Source of the DNA: Porticoccaceae bacterium
GTDB lineage: Bacteria > Pseudomonadota > Gammaproteobacteria > Pseudomonadales > Porticoccaceae
Assembly: GCA_029252555.1 (NCBI GenBank)
Contig: JAQXBF010000015.1
Location: 1 to 64,000, forward strand
Reading direction: 5' to 3'
Length of the DNA: 64,000 nt
In this document: piece after piece, positions 1 through 9,799 of the stretch
Layout: each line of letters starts with the position of its first letter
Numbering within the stretch: the stretch's first letter is position 1
Program-made: the position numbers and the translations under genes
Notes under the pieces: generated by a model
Seen by the model: the letters and a program-made list of their open reading frames with translations, nothing else
Told to the model about the DNA's origin: nothing
Database searches by the model: none

Positions 1-38
1 TCGGTTCAAGGCCACGTTGGCAGCGGCACTCTGGGGTT
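1..38 (+). ncRNA. ssrS: 6S RNA, 3' end (partial)
   Basis: The window opens with a GGTTCAAGG block followed by a GCAGCGGCA-type segment and CTCTGGG. This resembles the 3' arm of gammaproteobacterial 6S RNA, where GGGTTCAAGG is followed by GCGGCGGCATCTCGG. 6S RNA normally sits directly upstream of ygfA, and the ygfA homologue starts at 61, so sequence and synteny agree. The 5' part lies outside the window. 6S RNA sequesters sigma70 RNA polymerase in stationary phase. The 3' boundary is approximate. Confidence 0.6.
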
Positions 39-60
39 TTATGACAACTGGCTCGAAACC

Positions 61-651
61 ATGATATCTGGTGATACTCGACAGCAATTCCGCGCCAAAC
101 GACGCGCGCTCACAGTAGAACAACAGCGGCGGTGCCGCGATCAACTGGCGACAATACTCTGTCATGAAAGCTTTTTTCTGCGCGCCAAGCGCATTGGTAT
201 TTACATTGCCAATGATGGTGAAATAGATCCCGGCATTATTCTGGATACTGCCCTGAAAGCCGGCAAGAGCTGCTTTCTACCGATATTGCACCCACTGAAG
301 AAAAATACTCTGTACTTTGGCCAGTACAGTGCTGGAACAAAAATGGTGACCAATCGTTTTGGTATTCCAGAACCTGCACTTAACAGCACTCAGACTGCGC
401 CACCCTGTAGTCTGGATATTATTTTTATGCCGCTGGTGGCCTTTGATCGCCAGGGCAACCGCATGGGTATGGGCGGCGGCTTTTATGACCGCACCCTTGC
501 CTTTATGGCGCAGAGTAAACGTCTGAAACCCAAGCTGATTGGCTTGGCTCACGGCTGCCAAGAAGTTCAAGCCATATCTCAGCAAAGCTGGGATATTCCC
601 CTACATTTAATAGTTACAGACCAAGAGATAATATGCGCCAAACAAAAATAA
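61..651 (+). CDS. ygfA: 5-formyltetrahydrofolate cyclo-ligase (YgfA family)
   Basis: The 196-residue product matches the family length. It should convert 5-formyl-THF to 5,10-methenyl-THF with ATP, in the cytoplasm. Visible family marks are the N-terminal basic segment with a run of Arg around residues 9-18, DGEIDPG near residue 55, and the glycine-rich signature MGMGGGFYDR near residues 139-148 that closes the ATP/folate site. The ATG at 61 follows the 6S RNA end, the usual ssrS-ygfA arrangement. The 3' end overlaps the pyruvate kinase start by 19 bases, so the two are probably translated from one message. Confidence 0.95.
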   Translation: MISGDTRQQFRAKRRALTVEQQRRCRDQLATILCHESFFLRAKRIGIYIANDGEIDPGIILDTALKAGKSCFLPILHPLKKNTLYFGQYSAGTKMVTNRFGIPEPALNSTQTAPPCSLDIIFMPLVAFDRQGNRMGMGGGFYDRTLAFMAQSKRLKPKLIGLAHGCQEVQAISQQSWDIPLHLIVTDQEIICAKQK

Positions 652-2039
652 TCTGCACCATAGGCCCAGCGACTGAAACCATTGAAATGCTGGAGAAGCT
701 CGCCAATGCGGGCATGAATGTGGCCCGGCTCAACATGTCCCACGGCGACCATGAGTCCCACGCCAAGATTATTCAGTCGATCCAGCAGCTCAATAAAAAG
801 CTCAACCACCCAATTGCCATACTGCTGGATACTCAGGGCCCTGAGATACGCACTGGCGATATGGTCAATGACCTCCATCTCGAAGAAGGCGATACCATTT
901 CCATCGTGGCCCGAGGCGCTGAAGACGTAGAGTCGTCATCTATTCATATTAACTACGATGACCTGATCAATGATGTAGATGTGGGAGACACGATTACTGT
1001 AGATAACGGCCTGATTAACCTGCAGGTTCTCAGTAAAGAAGAGCGGGTTATGCAGGTAAAAGTGATTGATGGGGGGCTGCTAAAAAGTAAACGTCACGTC
1101 AACTTGCCCGGGATTCGGGTCAACTTGCCCGCCATCACCGATAAAGATCGCAGAGACATTGCGTTTGGCATGGAGCAAGGAGTGGACTTTATTGCCCTGT
1201 CTTTTGTTCGCCAAGCCGATGATATTCATGAGTTGCGCGAGTTGCTTGGAGATAAAGCCGACCAGATTAAGGTAGTTGCCAAACTCGAAGATCAAGAAGC
1301 CATTACTAATATGGTAGACATTATTGCCGCAGCCGATGGCATTATGGTAGCCCGCGGCGATCTCGGTGTCGAGATACCTCTCGAAGTACTGCCCCGCATT
1401 CAACGCCGCATTATTCGCACCTGCGCCGAAATGGGCAAGCGTGTGATTGTTGCAACCCACATGTTGGAATCAATGATCGAAAACCCAATTCCAACCCGCG
1501 CTGAAGTAACCGATGTAGCCAATGCGGTTTACGAAGAAGCAGACGCGATTATGCTATCGGGCGAAACAACCGTGGGTAAGTATCCGATTAAATGCGTGGA
1601 AATTCTTGACCGCATTGCCCGCTCTACAGAGAGTAGCCGGGGTCTTCGCTTTACCGATAATCTTGCTCTGGAGAATGATAAACAGCAAATCGCCAAAGCT
1701 GCTGTAGATTTGGCAACCTCGATCTCAGCAAAAGCGATTATTGTTCCCACTAGAAGGGGGCGCATGGCCAACCGCATTACCAACTGTCACCCGGAGTCTA
1801 TTATCTGCGCCTTTACCAACAACAGCCGTACCCGTCGGCAACTGGTGATCAATCGCAATGTACTGAGCTACCAAATAGACATTGGTGAAGACTCAGAAAA
1901 AACCCTCGCGGAGGCTGCGGCAATTATGATTCGACGGGATGAATTTTCCCGCGACGATCAGGTGGTGGTTATTTCCGACGCCTTGGCCGGCTCTGGCTTT
2001 GAAGCACTACAAATCCGCAAGATATCAGACCTGCTGTAA
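633..2039 (+). CDS. pyk: pyruvate kinase
   Basis: The 468-residue protein catalyses phosphoenolpyruvate + ADP to pyruvate + ATP, the last step of glycolysis. It begins with the canonical TKIICTIGPAT. The active-site region reads VAKLEDQEA (catalytic Lys, metal-binding Glu), followed by MVARGDLGVE. ATHMLESMIENP and AEVTDVANAV follow, as in all pyruvate kinases. A C-terminal domain of about 120 residues ends with DALAGSGFEALQIRKI. The ATG at 633 lies inside the end of ygfA. Whether it is the PykA or PykF type cannot be settled by eye. Confidence 0.96.
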   Translation: MRQTKIICTIGPATETIEMLEKLANAGMNVARLNMSHGDHESHAKIIQSIQQLNKKLNHPIAILLDTQGPEIRTGDMVNDLHLEEGDTISIVARGAEDVESSSIHINYDDLINDVDVGDTITVDNGLINLQVLSKEERVMQVKVIDGGLLKSKRHVNLPGIRVNLPAITDKDRRDIAFGMEQGVDFIALSFVRQADDIHELRELLGDKADQIKVVAKLEDQEAITNMVDIIAAADGIMVARGDLGVEIPLEVLPRIQRRIIRTCAEMGKRVIVATHMLESMIENPIPTRAEVTDVANAVYEEADAIMLSGETTVGKYPIKCVEILDRIARSTESSRGLRFTDNLALENDKQQIAKAAVDLATSISAKAIIVPTRRGRMANRITNCHPESIICAFTNNSRTRRQLVINRNVLSYQIDIGEDSEKTLAEAAAIMIRRDEFSRDDQVVVISDALAGSGFEALQIRKISDLL

Positions 2040-2045
2040 GCCTAT

Positions 2046-3563
2046 TCACTGATTGCCGAGAAAGAACCGATACGCTTCGTTATCGGTTTCATCGGTGTAG
2101 TGATAACCAAGATTACCCAAGAACTGTTTTACTTCGCGCGTATCTTTCTTCGACGCCTGCAAGCCCACTAAAACACGGCCAAAGGCAGAGCCATGATTGC
2201 GGTAGTGAAACATAGAGATATTAAAACGGCCCCCAAGCTGAACTAAAAAACTCATCAGTGCGCCGGGGCGCTCGGGGAATTCAAAGCGGAACACCTGTTC
2301 GTTACCCACTTGCGGGGCATGCCCACCAACCATATGGCGAATATGTAGCTTGGCCATTTCATTATCGGTCATGTCAGACACCTCATAACCCTTCTCGCTC
2401 AGCTCCGTCAGTAAATCATGCCGATCTTCATCGGAGACGACTTTTATACCCACAAATATTTGCGCCTGCGCAGGGTCACTGTAGCGATAGTTAAACTCGG
2501 AGATATTGCGCCTGTGCAGTGCCTTGCAAAATGCCTCGAAACTTCCGGGCTTTTCGTCGATAGCCACCGCCAAAACGGCCTCGCGCTTTTCACCGGTCTC
2601 GGTGCGTTCAGAAATATAGCGCAAACGGTCAAAGTCTATGTTGGCACCGCATTGGATCGCCAACAATGTCTGCCCCTCAACCCCATGGCCCTCAACATAT
2701 TTTTTTAGCCCAGCGGTACCCAGAGCGCCAGAGGGCTCACAGATTGCTCTGGTATCGTTGTAGACATCTTTAATCGCCGCACAGATTTCATCGGTGCTAA
2801 CTGTAATTACCTCATCAACGAGATTTTTCAGTAGGCGAAAAGTCTCTTTGCCAATCTGCGCTACAGCTGTGCCATCAGCAAAAATGCCCACTTCTTTTAG
2901 GCGCACTCGGCGGCCCGCTTTCATTGCCGCATCTAAACAGGCGGCATCATCCGACTCTACTGCAATAATTTTAATGTCCGGGCGCAAATTTTTAACATAG
3001 GCCGCGACGCCGGCACACAAACCACCGCCACCCACGGCAATAAAGATAGCGTCCAGATCGCCTGGTATCTGCCGCAGGATTTCCATACCAACGGTACCCT
3101 GGCCAGCAATAATATCCGGGTCATCAAAGGGATGGATATAGGTGAGGCCCTGTTCTTCAATAAGCTTATTGGCATGGGCCGCGGCAGCATCGTAGCTGTC
3201 GCCTATTAATACTACCTTGGCACCTCTGGCGCGCACCGCATCAACTTTAATTTGCGGCGTAGTCTGGGGCATCACAATAGTCGCTTTAACGCCCATTTTT
3301 TTGGCTGCCAGCGCCAACCCCTGGGCGTGATTACCAGCCGAGGCCGCGATAACGCCAGCCGCGAGCTGCTCTTCCGAGAGATGACGGAGCTTGTTGTAAG
3401 CACCCCTCAACTTAAATGAAAATACCGGCTGCAAATCTTCACGCTTAAGCAGTACTTCGTTGTTTAGGCGATGCGAAAGTAATGGTGCCGCATCAACCGG
3501 CGTTTCAATCGCCAAGTCATAGATACGGGCATCAAGGATTTTTTTCACATACTTCTGCGGCAT
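2046..3563 (-). CDS. ilvA: threonine dehydratase, biosynthetic (IlvA)
   Basis: About 505 residues. It deaminates threonine to 2-oxobutanoate, the first committed step to isoleucine, using PLP. The PLP lysine is in FSFKLRGAYNK near residue 51. SAGNHAQGLA and the glycine loop AVGGGGLCAGVA complete the cofactor site. The C-terminal ~190 residues (from about 325) hold the two ACT-like regulatory domains (EKPGSFEAFCKAL, ERPGALMSFLVQL), so isoleucine feedback control is expected. A GTG at 3584 would add seven residues. The ATG at 3563 is preferred because GGAAG lies a few bases upstream. It is convergent with pyk and divergent from rpiA. Confidence 0.94.
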   Translation of the reverse strand: MPQKYVKKILDARIYDLAIETPVDAAPLLSHRLNNEVLLKREDLQPVFSFKLRGAYNKLRHLSEEQLAAGVIAASAGNHAQGLALAAKKMGVKATIVMPQTTPQIKVDAVRARGAKVVLIGDSYDAAAAHANKLIEEQGLTYIHPFDDPDIIAGQGTVGMEILRQIPGDLDAIFIAVGGGGLCAGVAAYVKNLRPDIKIIAVESDDAACLDAAMKAGRRVRLKEVGIFADGTAVAQIGKETFRLLKNLVDEVITVSTDEICAAIKDVYNDTRAICEPSGALGTAGLKKYVEGHGVEGQTLLAIQCGANIDFDRLRYISERTETGEKREAVLAVAIDEKPGSFEAFCKALHRRNISEFNYRYSDPAQAQIFVGIKVVSDEDRHDLLTELSEKGYEVSDMTDNEMAKLHIRHMVGGHAPQVGNEQVFRFEFPERPGALMSFLVQLGGRFNISMFHYRNHGSAFGRVLVGLQASKKDTREVKQFLGNLGYHYTDETDNEAYRFFLGNQ

Positions 3564-3695
3564 TGGGCTTCCACTGTTATTCACTAGTGGGGCAATGTTA
3601 GTTTGATAAAGGTATTTAAGCTAGCCTCTCTTAGCACTAATGGCACTAATGGTTAGGCTAAGGGGTTTTTAGTGCCCCTTTTTACCTGATTATCC

Positions 3696-3701
3696 TATAA
3701 T
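3696..3701 (+). promoter_or_regulatory. candidate -10 element of the rpiA promoter
   Basis: A perfect TATAAT lies 41 bases before the rpiA GTG start. The -35 at the expected 17-base spacing is poor, so this is a weak call. Just upstream, at 3633-3652, CACTAATGG occurs twice in tandem, and AAGGGG/CCCCTT (3660-3680) can pair. These may affect either the rpiA or the ilvA promoter in this divergent region. Confidence 0.35.
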
Positions 3702-3742
3702 CCCCGTCACTCGGATTTGAACAATAACTTTTGGGGTAATCT

Positions 3743-4423
3743 GTGGATCAGAATCAACTTAAACAGGCAGTTGCGCAGGCAGCTGTGGATTACACCTTAG
3801 AGCGAATTGAGGATGACAGTATTGTCGGCATTGGCACTGGCTCCACTGCCAACTGTTTTATTGACCTTATCGCTGAACACAAGCATAGGTTCCATGGCAC
3901 CGTAGCCAGCTCCGAAGCCTCTGCAGACCGGCTTCGCGGACATGGCATTCAGGTGTTCGAACTCAATGCTGTAGCAGAAGTGAGCATCTATATTGATGGC
4001 GCCGATGAAGCTAACCCAAGATTGGAATTAACTAAAGGTGGTGGCGCCGCCCTCACCCGAGAAAAAATTGTAACTGCCGTGGCCAATGAATTTATCTGTA
4101 TCGCCGATGAAAGCAAGTGGGTAGATTACTTAGGTAACTTCCCATTGCCCGTTGAAGTTATCCCTATGGCCCGCAGCCATGTTGCTCGTGAGCTAGTAAA
4201 GCTGGGTGGTGACCCGGTATGGCGTGAAAGCGTTGTCACAGACAATGGCAATCTGATTCTTGATGTCCACCACCTCTATCCTATGGGGTCAGCCTGTGAG
4301 CTTGAGGAAACAATTAATCAAATTACTGGCGTGGTGACCAACGGCCTATTCGCCATCAAGCCAGCAGATATATTATTTTTAGCCACACAGCAGGGTATTG
4401 TTACCCACAAAGCTGAAGCCTAA
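3743..4423 (+). CDS. rpiA: ribose-5-phosphate isomerase A
   Basis: The 226-residue protein interconverts ribose-5-P and ribulose-5-P in the pentose phosphate pathway. It carries the phosphate loop GIGTGSTA near residue 30, IDGADEANP near 83 (catalytic Asp) and [11 protein letters not shown] near 97 (general-base Glu), as in RpiA. It starts with GTG preceded by TTTTGGGGTAATCT; no ATG is available nearby. The PfkB-family kinase gene follows after 13 bases, so co-transcription is likely. Confidence 0.95.
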   Translation: MDQNQLKQAVAQAAVDYTLERIEDDSIVGIGTGSTANCFIDLIAEHKHRFHGTVASSEASADRLRGHGIQVFELNAVAEVSIYIDGADEANPRLELTKGGGAALTREKIVTAVANEFICIADESKWVDYLGNFPLPVEVIPMARSHVARELVKLGGDPVWRESVVTDNGNLILDVHHLYPMGSACELEETINQITGVVTNGLFAIKPADILFLATQQGIVTHKAEA

Positions 4424-4436
4424 GAGCCAGGTAGAA

Positions 4437-5426
4437 ATGAAAAAATATAATGTCTACGGCTTGGGCAATGCTCTTGTCGATACGGAAATCCAGGTGACCG
4501 ACCAAGACCTTCAGCGGCTCGAGATAGAGAAAGGCCTGATGACATTGGTCGACGAACAGCGTCAACATTTTCTGATCAACAACCTGCAAGACCATATCAC
4601 CTTATCTAAACGTGCCTGCGGTGGCTCTGCCGCCAATACCATTATCTCACTGACACAGTTTGGTGGCAGAGGTTATATGGCCTGCAAGGTGGCCGATGAT
4701 GAGAACGGCCAATTCTATCTACAGGATTTAATTGATAACGGTGTCGATCACAGTGGCGGCGACCAATTAGAGCCCGGTATCACTGGCAAGTGCTTAGTGA
4801 TGGTGACTACAGATGCCGAACGCACCATGAACTCCTTTCTTGGCGTAGGCGAAGAATTGGCTCCGGAAGATATAGATGGCGAGGCCGTAGCCAACTCTGA
4901 ATATCTCTATATCGAAGGCTATTTGGTAACTAGCGAAACTGGACGTGCCGCTGCCATCAAGGCCCGCGATGTGGCCCAAAGCAATGATACTAAGGTTGCT
5001 ATCAGCCTCTCAGACCCCGGCATTGTTGAGCACTTTAAATCAGGCCTGCAGGAGATGATTGGGCCTGGCATCGACCTGCTGTTTTGCAACAAGCTGGAAG
5101 CTCTTACCTGGTGTGAAACTGATGACCTAGATAGCGCTATTGCGACCATGCAAAAAACCTCTCGACAATTTGTCATCACCCTCGGTGCTGAGGGGGCGAT
5201 TATTTTTGATGGCTTTAGTGCTTTAAAGGCCGAGGGCCAGCCAGTAACCGCCGTCGATACCAATGGTGCTGGAGATATGTTTGCCGGAGCCTACCTGTAT
5301 GGCATCAGCCAAGGGCAAACCTGTTTAGAGGCCGCCACCTTTGCCAATCGTGCGGCCAGTGCGGTGGTGGGCCAATATGGCCCGCGGTTACACAGTGCCG
5401 AATATAACGGTTTAAAAATCAGCTAG
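4437..5426 (+). CDS. PfkB-family carbohydrate/nucleoside kinase (adenosine-kinase-like)
   Basis: About 329 residues of the ribokinase/PfkB fold, phosphorylating a sugar or nucleoside hydroxyl with ATP. The N-terminal YGLGNALVDTEI, the substrate-lid region with the GGSAANT motif, and the C-terminal signature AVDTNGAGDMFAGAYLYG (anion hole GAGD with catalytic Asp) are all visible. The order resembles the adenosine-kinase-like branch common in marine gammaproteobacteria, but the substrate is not proven. The ATG at 4437 is chosen over an in-frame TTG at 4398 that would overlap rpiA and add a non-family leader. Confidence 0.85.
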   Translation: MKKYNVYGLGNALVDTEIQVTDQDLQRLEIEKGLMTLVDEQRQHFLINNLQDHITLSKRACGGSAANTIISLTQFGGRGYMACKVADDENGQFYLQDLIDNGVDHSGGDQLEPGITGKCLVMVTTDAERTMNSFLGVGEELAPEDIDGEAVANSEYLYIEGYLVTSETGRAAAIKARDVAQSNDTKVAISLSDPGIVEHFKSGLQEMIGPGIDLLFCNKLEALTWCETDDLDSAIATMQKTSRQFVITLGAEGAIIFDGFSALKAEGQPVTAVDTNGAGDMFAGAYLYGISQGQTCLEAATFANRAASAVVGQYGPRLHSAEYNGLKIS

Positions 5427-5435
5427 ATAAAATAA

Positions 5436-8088
5436 TCACTGACTAGGGTCTAGCAGCTTATCCAACGGCTGCGAGTCTTTAGAGAGAAACCCCTGAATAT
5501 AGTCGACGCCTATTTTTTTCAGCAACTGATGCTGGGATCTATTCTCAACCCCTTCGGCGACAGTCGACACCCCCATGATATGCCCCAAATGATTGATAGT
5601 ACTGACCACAGAATAATCTACATCACTATTGTCCATGGTTTTAATAAAACTGGAGTCAATTTTCAGGCAGTCAATGGGCAGCTCCTTTAAGTAGGCAAAG
5701 GATGACAGGCCACTGCCGAAGTCGTCCAGTGCAAACGACACTCCCACCGAGCGCAGAGTTGCTATCAGCCGCTAAGCCTCCGACAAACGTTTGACGGCAG
5801 CGGTTTCGGTAATCTCAAACTGAATGTGCTTGGGTGCAATACCGCTGTCACTAAAGCCCGCCAGAATATAGTCGATTGCATTTTCATCGCCCACAGTACT
5901 GCCAGAAAGGTTTACCGCTAAGGTCGGCAGCGGGCCACCCTGCTGCTGACGCTTTTGCAGAAATTGCAGCGCATTTGTAAAACCCCATTTATCTAAATCA
6001 TCAATCAGAGAGAAGTACTCTGCCACCGGAATAAACTCTGAGGGGGGCAAAATGGGGCAATCGCTGTCGCGCATGCGCACCAGAATTTCATAATATTTTG
6101 GCAGTGCCACATTTTTATTTAATGAGACAATCGGCTGCGCAAATAGCGTAAAGCGATTTTCATCCAGTGCAGCGACAATCTTGGACATACTTCTGGCCAG
6201 ATGGCGGCGCTTGGTTACCTCCTCATTAAAAGACTGGAAGTGAATTTTGTTGCGCCCCTTATCTCTGGCTGCAGCACAGGGGGACCCGGCACTGATCATC
6301 AAATCAATATCTGACAGGGCATCAGAATCGATCATAATGTCGCCAATGCTGGCAATAACCCGCAGCGTTTCGCCCTCCCAGAGACTGCTAAAGTCCTTAA
6401 TGACCTCGAGCACCTGTTCAGCCATCGCCATCGCTTTATCATAATTAATACAGTGCAGCAGGAGTGCAAACTCGTCATTGCCAATGCGCGCGGCAATATC
6501 ACTGGAGCCAGTTATCTCCACTAGTAGTCGGGCAAACTGCACCAGCAGCTCATCGCCGGCCATATGGCCGCTGGTATGATTGATCAGGGAGAAGTTGTAG
6601 AGGTCGATATACAGCAGAGCATGGATCGACCCCTCGCGTTTAGCGTTTTCGATGGCTCACTGAAGCCGGCCCACCAGCGACTTTCTGTTGGGCAGCCCGG
6701 CAAGGGTGTCGTGCATAGATTGCCAGCGCAGGCGGCTGGATACTCGGCGAGCTTCACTCAGGGGGCGAAATATCACCAGACACTTTTGCATTCTGTTCAT
6801 AGCATCGCGCATGGGAAAAGCCGATACTGCCAAAGACATGGGTTCCGCGCCGCGCTCCTTCAGTAACAGGGACTCGCTCACTTCAATATTGGTGGCCTTA
6901 GTCAGGGCATCGTGAACCGGAGTCATCCTGATACCAGTCTATTCGTTAGCCAATGGCATCACTGCTTCAATCTGCATAGCTTTCGAGGTATCCAACTCAA
7001 AACTCAGTAGCTGCTCTGCGATGGATTTCATCTCCAGCACACAGCCCTCGGCATCTACAACCAGAACAGCATCGGCGACACTTTTCGATGCAAAGTCGAA
7101 CAGACGGCCACGGTTGGCTAATTCTTCTGCGATCAGGCTGCCGTGAGTACAGTGACGACAGAGCAAGATTAATTCTTCAGATTCGTCGGCACATTGAAAA
7201 ATCTGAATATCAATTCTCTGGGACTGACCCTCAGAGGTTGCCGCCAAAAATATAGCTCTGGGGGTTGCGCCCAGACAATATGGCCAGACTCTCACAGATG
7301 CCCATTCCTTCAAGACTATTGAGATCGGGGAACAGCACCCGCAATGAGCTACCCCTAAGCAACTCTTCGCTGTAGCCAAAAAGCTGCTCGGTGGCACTGC
7401 TTATGGTCGATATATAGCCATAGCAGTCAACGATCAGTACTGGCGCAGTTGGGCTAAAGCTGATTTTGCGACTGATTTATGCAGTCCTTAGGCTATCTTG
7501 GCTTACAGGGTCTGCAACAGAAGATCCTGAAGGCTGTTCAGGGGTGTTTTTAGTGTTTTTTATGTGCCGATCTACTGCTCTTTGATGATTAGTCTGATCA
7601 ATATTAAAGTGCAGGCGAAGTAACCCATAAATATTGCTGCCGTCTCTGTAGGCCCGCATAGCAATTGACAGCACGGGCATTGATAAATGGGTATTACTTG
7701 CGAAAGCATCAGCAAATTGATCAAGAAGGGTATTGTGACTTGGCCTTGAGCACTGCTTCTCACTGATAGCAATTAACACTTCATGGAGTTCAGAAGCAAA
7801 GAGCCTGCCAAGGAGGCCGGGGAATAATGAGTAAAATCGTTTGCCTTGAGACTGCCCGGAGGAAACGCCGCAAAAATTAGCCGCCTTGAGATCAATCATC
7901 ACAACTTTAAAGTTTTGGTCGACGACCATAACGCCGCCTTTAAGGCGAGCGGCCACCAGGTCTTTACTAAGAACCTGATTAAGCGCATGATTTAGCCCGC
8001 TACCAATCGCTTTATCCAGAGATTTAGCTGTCTTTTTCTCTAGTTCTGTCCCAGAAACAATTCCATCTGTATTCAAGGAATCTGTCAT
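5436..8088 (-). pseudogene. decayed PAS-PAS-PAS-GGDEF-EAL c-di-GMP enzyme
   Basis: One reading frame can be followed from the ATG at 8088 to the stop at 5436. It is interrupted by TAA at 7477-7479, an extra base in a five-C run (plus-strand G run 7260-7264), TAG at 6939-6941, TGA at 6657-6659 and TAG at 5772-5774. Domains in order: a first PAS-like segment (GGVMVVDQNFKVVMID), a second (APVLIVDCYGYISTIS), a third (ADAVLVVDAEGCVLEM), a GGDEF domain (DTLAGLPNR, motif degenerate as GNDEF), and an EAL domain (motif EIL) with NLSG, FEITET, LDDFGSG, LKID and VAEGVE retained. An intact homologue would make and/or break c-di-GMP. It follows the DUF2333 gene by six bases. Because all three stop codons occur, recoding does not explain it. 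Confidence 0.85.
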
Positions 8089-8094
8089 CCGTAT

Positions 8095-9156
8095 CTAACC
8101 TTGGGAGAGCAACTCCCTTAAATCAATAATCGCCGCATTCGCGCGACTAACATAAGACGCCATCACCAGCGAGTGATTAGCAAGCAAACCAAAGCCCTCT
8201 CCATTGACAATAAAAGGGGCATGCACCGGCTGCTGAGTCATTTCCAATTCCCGCACAATCTGTTGCACACTGGTGCGGGCATTTTTCTTTTTGAGCACAT
8301 CAGCGAAATCAATTTCGATAGCCTGTAGAAAATGTAGCAGCGCCCAAGAGGTTCCGCGAGCTTCATAGAAAACATTATCGATCAGCAGCCAGTCAGTTTT
8401 TACTACAAGCTCTCTGGGAGAAGCGGTCGACTGTCTCGCATCAGCCGCCCCCGCAAGATCAGTATTAATACGTCGCTGGCCTACGCTGGCCGAGAGCCGT
8501 TGGGACAGGCTGCCCAATCGGGTTTCAACTGTGCCCAGCCAGTAGCGCAAGTTATCTGCACGGGCATAGAACTGGGCGTCATAATCCTGTTCATCTCTCA
8601 GCCGAAGCAAGTAGTTTTGCAGATAGTCACGGCCGTCGGCGTACTCTCTCTCGGGCCAGGGCACTGCCCAGCTCTGGTGGTCAACATTGAATCTTGGCTC
8701 GGCCAGAGCCAGATCGCGATCTTCGGTAGACTGGGATTGAGAGCGGCTAAATGATTCACGCATCGCCTTACTGAGGTCACGCACCTGTACCAATGCGCCA
8801 AATTCCCAGCTGGGCAGATTATCTAACCACAGTCCGGGAGGAGTTAAATCATTAGCCAGATAACCGCCGGGCTTTTCCAGCATTACATCAATTACATGAA
8901 TTAGCGTTGAGGTAGTTGCAGCGCCGATGACAGGCTGGTTCTGTTGGCTATTAATTGCTTGAACATCAAATAGGTCCGGCTCATCGCTCCAGTACCAACC
9001 CAGCAGCACCAAAAGCACTAATAACAAGGTTACGCCAAACAGGCTATAGCGCAATCCTTTGGGAGCCTGCTCACCGACATAGTCTTCCGACAGAGTCTCG
9101 CTCATATCATTGTAAGAGCGACTCCATCTCGACCTCAGACTCTTAAACACCTTCAT
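8095..9156 (-). CDS. DUF2333 family membrane-anchored protein
   Basis: 353 residues with one N-terminal transmembrane helix (about residues 36-54, LLLVLLVLLGWYW) and a large soluble part, presumably periplasmic. The blocks GGYLANDLTPPG, LPSWEFGALVQVRDL and ALLHFLQAI are what I recall of DUF2333, a family of unknown function in gammaproteobacteria. The start ATG overlaps the stop of the upstream copper-chaperone gene by one base (TAATG), implying translational coupling. The broken c-di-GMP gene lies downstream, so the three formed one operon. No function is assigned. Confidence 0.75.
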   Translation of the reverse strand: MKVFKSLRSRWSRSYNDMSETLSEDYVGEQAPKGLRYSLFGVTLLLVLLVLLGWYWSDEPDLFDVQAINSQQNQPVIGAATTSTLIHVIDVMLEKPGGYLANDLTPPGLWLDNLPSWEFGALVQVRDLSKAMRESFSRSQSQSTEDRDLALAEPRFNVDHQSWAVPWPEREYADGRDYLQNYLLRLRDEQDYDAQFYARADNLRYWLGTVETRLGSLSQRLSASVGQRRINTDLAGAADARQSTASPRELVVKTDWLLIDNVFYEARGTSWALLHFLQAIEIDFADVLKKKNARTSVQQIVRELEMTQQPVHAPFIVNGEGFGLLANHSLVMASYVSRANAAIIDLRELLSQG

Positions 9157-9623
9157 TAATGGTGCATCCCGCCCATGGGCTTAGCAACCAGGCTACGAAT
9201 CTCAGCGCTGATGTCTAGGATTCCACATTGATCTGTATTGAACTGCAATCGCGTACTCTCTCCAGCGATTAGGGGCTGCTGAATATTGAATAGCATGATA
9301 TGCAGACCGCCGGGCTTAAACACCACAGTTTCACCCGCTGGAACATTAATACCGCCAGTTACAGGTCTCATGCGCATCATGCCATCAGAGTGCAGGTGCT
9401 CGTGGAACTCGAGGCGATCGGATAGCTGAGATTCAGCGCTTAACAGCAGACAAGGGGTTGAACCAGAGTTGGTAATGCTTAGAAAACCAGCAGTGGTTGT
9501 GAGCCCTGGGGGCATGGTGCGAATATAAGCGTCGCTGGCCTGTAGAGAACTGGACTGGGCCAATGGCGCTACCAGGGAAGCCTGTGCGACCAGAATGAGC
9601 AGTAAAGTAATTATTTTTTTCAT
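9156..9623 (-). CDS. periplasmic copper chaperone, PCu(A)C family
   Basis: 155 residues with a signal peptide (basic MKK, hydrophobic stretch to about residue 22). The copper motif of the family is seen as H-E-H-L-H-S-D-G-M-M-R-M followed by KPGGLHIMLF, the usual H..M...HxM pattern. A Met/His tail (MGGMHH) may add metal affinity. Such proteins deliver Cu(I) to the CuA centre of cytochrome c oxidase, often with SCO proteins; none is in this window. First gene of the reverse operon with the DUF2333 gene, and divergent from dsbD, another periplasmic redox gene. Confidence 0.88.
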   Translation of the reverse strand: MKKIITLLLILVAQASLVAPLAQSSSLQASDAYIRTMPPGLTTTAGFLSITNSGSTPCLLLSAESQLSDRLEFHEHLHSDGMMRMRPVTGGINVPAGETVVFKPGGLHIMLFNIQQPLIAGESTRLQFNTDQCGILDISAEIRSLVAKPMGGMHH

Positions 9624-9799
9624 AATATCCCTCTCGTAAACTATAGCATGAGCCCGGCGAGGATAACTGATTAACGAAGTTATTTTTACCCTGCCTATGC
9701 TATCAAAATGCTAAAGTAAGGGGCAGAGAATATGCGATCGAATCGAGATACTGATTATGCATACTTGATATTAAGCTTGTTTGACAGCGGAATTTCACT

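Noticed and set aside
6939-7397. 152-codon ORF beginning with GTG as a separate gene
   Set aside because: Its first ~45 codons read the second PAS domain in the wrong frame; only the part after the five-C run is the real frame.
5436-8088. Stop-codon recoding (or selenocysteine) to explain the PAS-GGDEF-EAL gene
   Set aside because: TAA, TAG and TGA all occur, along with a frameshift, and neighbouring genes use normal stops, so decay is simpler.
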